Shown: piece by piece, positions 4,113 to 5,133 of the stretch | How the letters are laid out: every line of letters starts with the position of its first letter | How positions within the stretch are numbered: position 1 is the first letter of the stretch | Assembly: GCA_947457715.1 (NCBI GenBank) | Contig: CANGXK010000211.1 | Coordinates: 1-5,133 of the forward strand | Direction: 5' to 3' | Source: Gemmatimonadota bacterium | GTDB taxonomy: Bacteria; Gemmatimonadota; Gemmatimonadetes; Gemmatimonadales; Gemmatimonadaceae | DNA length: 5,133 nt | Notes under the pieces: generated by a model | Database searches by the model: none | What the model was told of the DNA's origin: nothing | What the model saw: the letters and a program-made list of their open reading frames with translations, nothing else | Made by a program: the position numbers and the translations under genes

Positions 4113-5133
4113 TGTTTGCATCGCTGCTCCGCCGCACCGCCGTTCCCGCCGTGCTGTCCACCGTCGCGCTCTTCGCGGCCCTGACCACGGTCGCGGCGTC
4201 CCCCCTGCCCGCACAGAAGGCCGACAGCGCGCGAGCCACCGTCGGCCAGGCCATTCGTGCCACGCGCGCGCCCGACATCGATGGTCGTGAGAACGACGCC
4301 GTCTGGCGCGCGGCCACGCCGATGACGGCGTTCCGACAGTTCGAGCCGAGCGAGAATGGTGAGCCGACCTTCCGGACCGAAGCGCGTGCCGCCTACGACG
4401 ATCGCTATCTCTACGTGATCGTCCGGGCGTTCGATCCGCATCCCGACAGCCTCGCCGCGCTGCTGTCGCGGCGTGATGTGAAAACGGCCAGCGACCAGCT
4501 CAAGATCGTCATCGACGCCTATCACGACGGGCGCACCGGTGTCGAACTCGCGGTCAATCCGGCCGGCGTGAAGCGCGACTATTCGATCTACGGCGACATC
4601 ACCGAAGACGCCACGTGGGATGGCGTCTGGGACGTCGCGACCAGCATCGACAGCTTGGGGTGGGTGGCCGAGTATCGCGTGCCCTTCAGCCAGCTGCGAT
4701 TTACCGCCAAAAATGTGCACACCTTCGGCTTCGGTGTCTGGCGTGACATCACGCGATTGAACGAGCGTACCGGCTGGCCGCTGTACCGACCGTCGCGCCG
4801 CACGCTCATCTCGCAGCTCGGCACGCTCGAAGGCATCGCCGGCATCGGCACGCCGCGTCGCCTCGAGCTGCTGCCCTACTCGGTCACCAAGAGCGTCCCC
4901 AATCCGGCCTCGCTTCCCGGCGGTGCGCACGGGGCGTTGGCCGGCGGACTCGACCTCAAGGCCGGCATCGGATCCCACGTCACGATTGATGCGACGGTGA
5001 ACCCCGACTTTGGCCAAGTCGAAGCCGACCCGGCCGTGCTCAACTTGTCCGCGGTCGAGATTCGCTTCGACGAACGTCGCCCCTTCTTCCAGGAGGGCGC
5101 CGGGCTCTATCGATGCGGGGGATCGTGCGAAGG
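4112..5133 (+). CDS. Secreted CBM9-like / DUF5916 protein (3' end cut by window)
   Basis: I translated from ATG 4112; the frame is open for 340 codons to the window end. Residues 1-34 are a Sec-type signal peptide (RR near the start, hydrophobic core, PLPAQ with cleavage probably after Ala34). About 44-200 is a CBM9-like beta-sandwich: PDIDGRENDAVW (54-65), AAYDDRYLYVIVRAFD, then WVAEYRVPFSQLRF (184-197). From about 212 the DUF5916 part begins, with its hallmark VNPDFGQVEADPAVLNLS (296-313) and FDERRPFFQEGAGLY near the end. Full members of the family are much longer, usually 700-900 aa, and are predicted to form an outer-membrane beta barrel; function is unproven, though a role in surface binding or transport is often assumed. 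Its ATG overlaps the acyltransferase stop by 1 bp, so the two are probably one operon. Cys335 and Cys339 occur next to the cut end. Confidence 0.92.
   Translation, partial: MFASLLRRTAVPAVLSTVALFAALTTVAASPLPAQKADSARATVGQAIRATRAPDIDGRENDAVWRAATPMTAFRQFEPSENGEPTFRTEARAAYDDRYLYVIVRAFDPHPDSLAALLSRRDVKTASDQLKIVIDAYHDGRTGVELAVNPAGVKRDYSIYGDITEDATWDGVWDVATSIDSLGWVAEYRVPFSQLRFTAKNVHTFGFGVWRDITRLNERTGWPLYRPSRRTLISQLGTLEGIAGIGTPRRLELLPYSVTKSVPNPASLPGGAHGALAGGLDLKAGIGSHVTIDATVNPDFGQVEADPAVLNLSAVEIRFDERRPFFQEGAGLYRCGGSCE

Noticed and set aside
3147..4214. Minus-strand open frame of 355 codons over the acyltransferase and msrB
   Set aside because: It is composed of Arg/Gly-rich sequence without motifs and is antisense to a clear acyltransferase and out of frame with msrB.
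4070..5017. Minus-strand open frame of 315 codons opposite the DUF5916 gene
   Set aside because: The plus strand carries a signal peptide, CBM9-like motifs and the DUF5916 hallmark in one open frame; the antisense frame has no recognisable features.

Overview
The window is GC-rich, uses high-GC codons, and carries a FecR/ECF sigma pair, an outer-membrane-type DUF5916 protein and lipoprotein signals. Together these suggest a Gram-negative, soil-type bacterium. My best guess is Gemmatimonadota, where FecR-plus-ECF pairs and DUF5916 proteins are frequent, but this is inference because no rRNA or other marker gene is present.

Layout. (1) Positions 1-997, minus strand: a FecR-type anti-sigma/sigma-regulator, with its C-terminal end cut by the window edge. 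(2) 998-1169: a 172-bp divergent intergenic region with two perfect inverted repeats and one AT-rich patch, probably holding promoters for both neighbours. (3) 1170-1718, plus: an ECF sigma-70 factor with regions 2 and 4, probably starting at GTG. (4) 1824-2738, plus: a lipoprotein-like secreted protein of unknown function with a Gly/Pro-rich linker and a Thr/Ser-rich, probably all-beta domain. It is preceded by a clear GAGAGG ribosome binding site and an 8-bp hairpin. (5) 2739-3073: a convergent, gene-free stretch with a strong terminator hairpin followed by a compound repeat: a hexamer array, a 29-bp perfect inverted repeat with a nested 11-bp hairpin, and a heptamer array. (6) 3074-3475, minus: MsrB methionine sulfoxide reductase. 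(7) 3483-4112, plus: a PlsC-like acyltransferase whose start codon is only 7 bp from that of msrB and which has nine C's just after its start. (8) 4112-5133, plus, cut by the window end: a secreted CBM9-like/DUF5916 protein overlapping the acyltransferase stop by 1 bp.

How the genes work together. The left part looks like an envelope-signalling module: FecR spans the membrane, the ECF factor redirects RNA polymerase, and the lipoprotein next to the sigma gene is a candidate target or partner. FecR and the sigma gene are divergent here rather than in the usual same-strand order. The right part is envelope-related too: a membrane-lipid acyltransferase apparently translationally coupled to a predicted outer-membrane protein. 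MsrB repairs oxidised methionine and may simply share the divergent control region. No mobile element, CRISPR array, tRNA or rRNA was seen. The most unusual non-coding structure is the compound palindrome at about 2885-3055.
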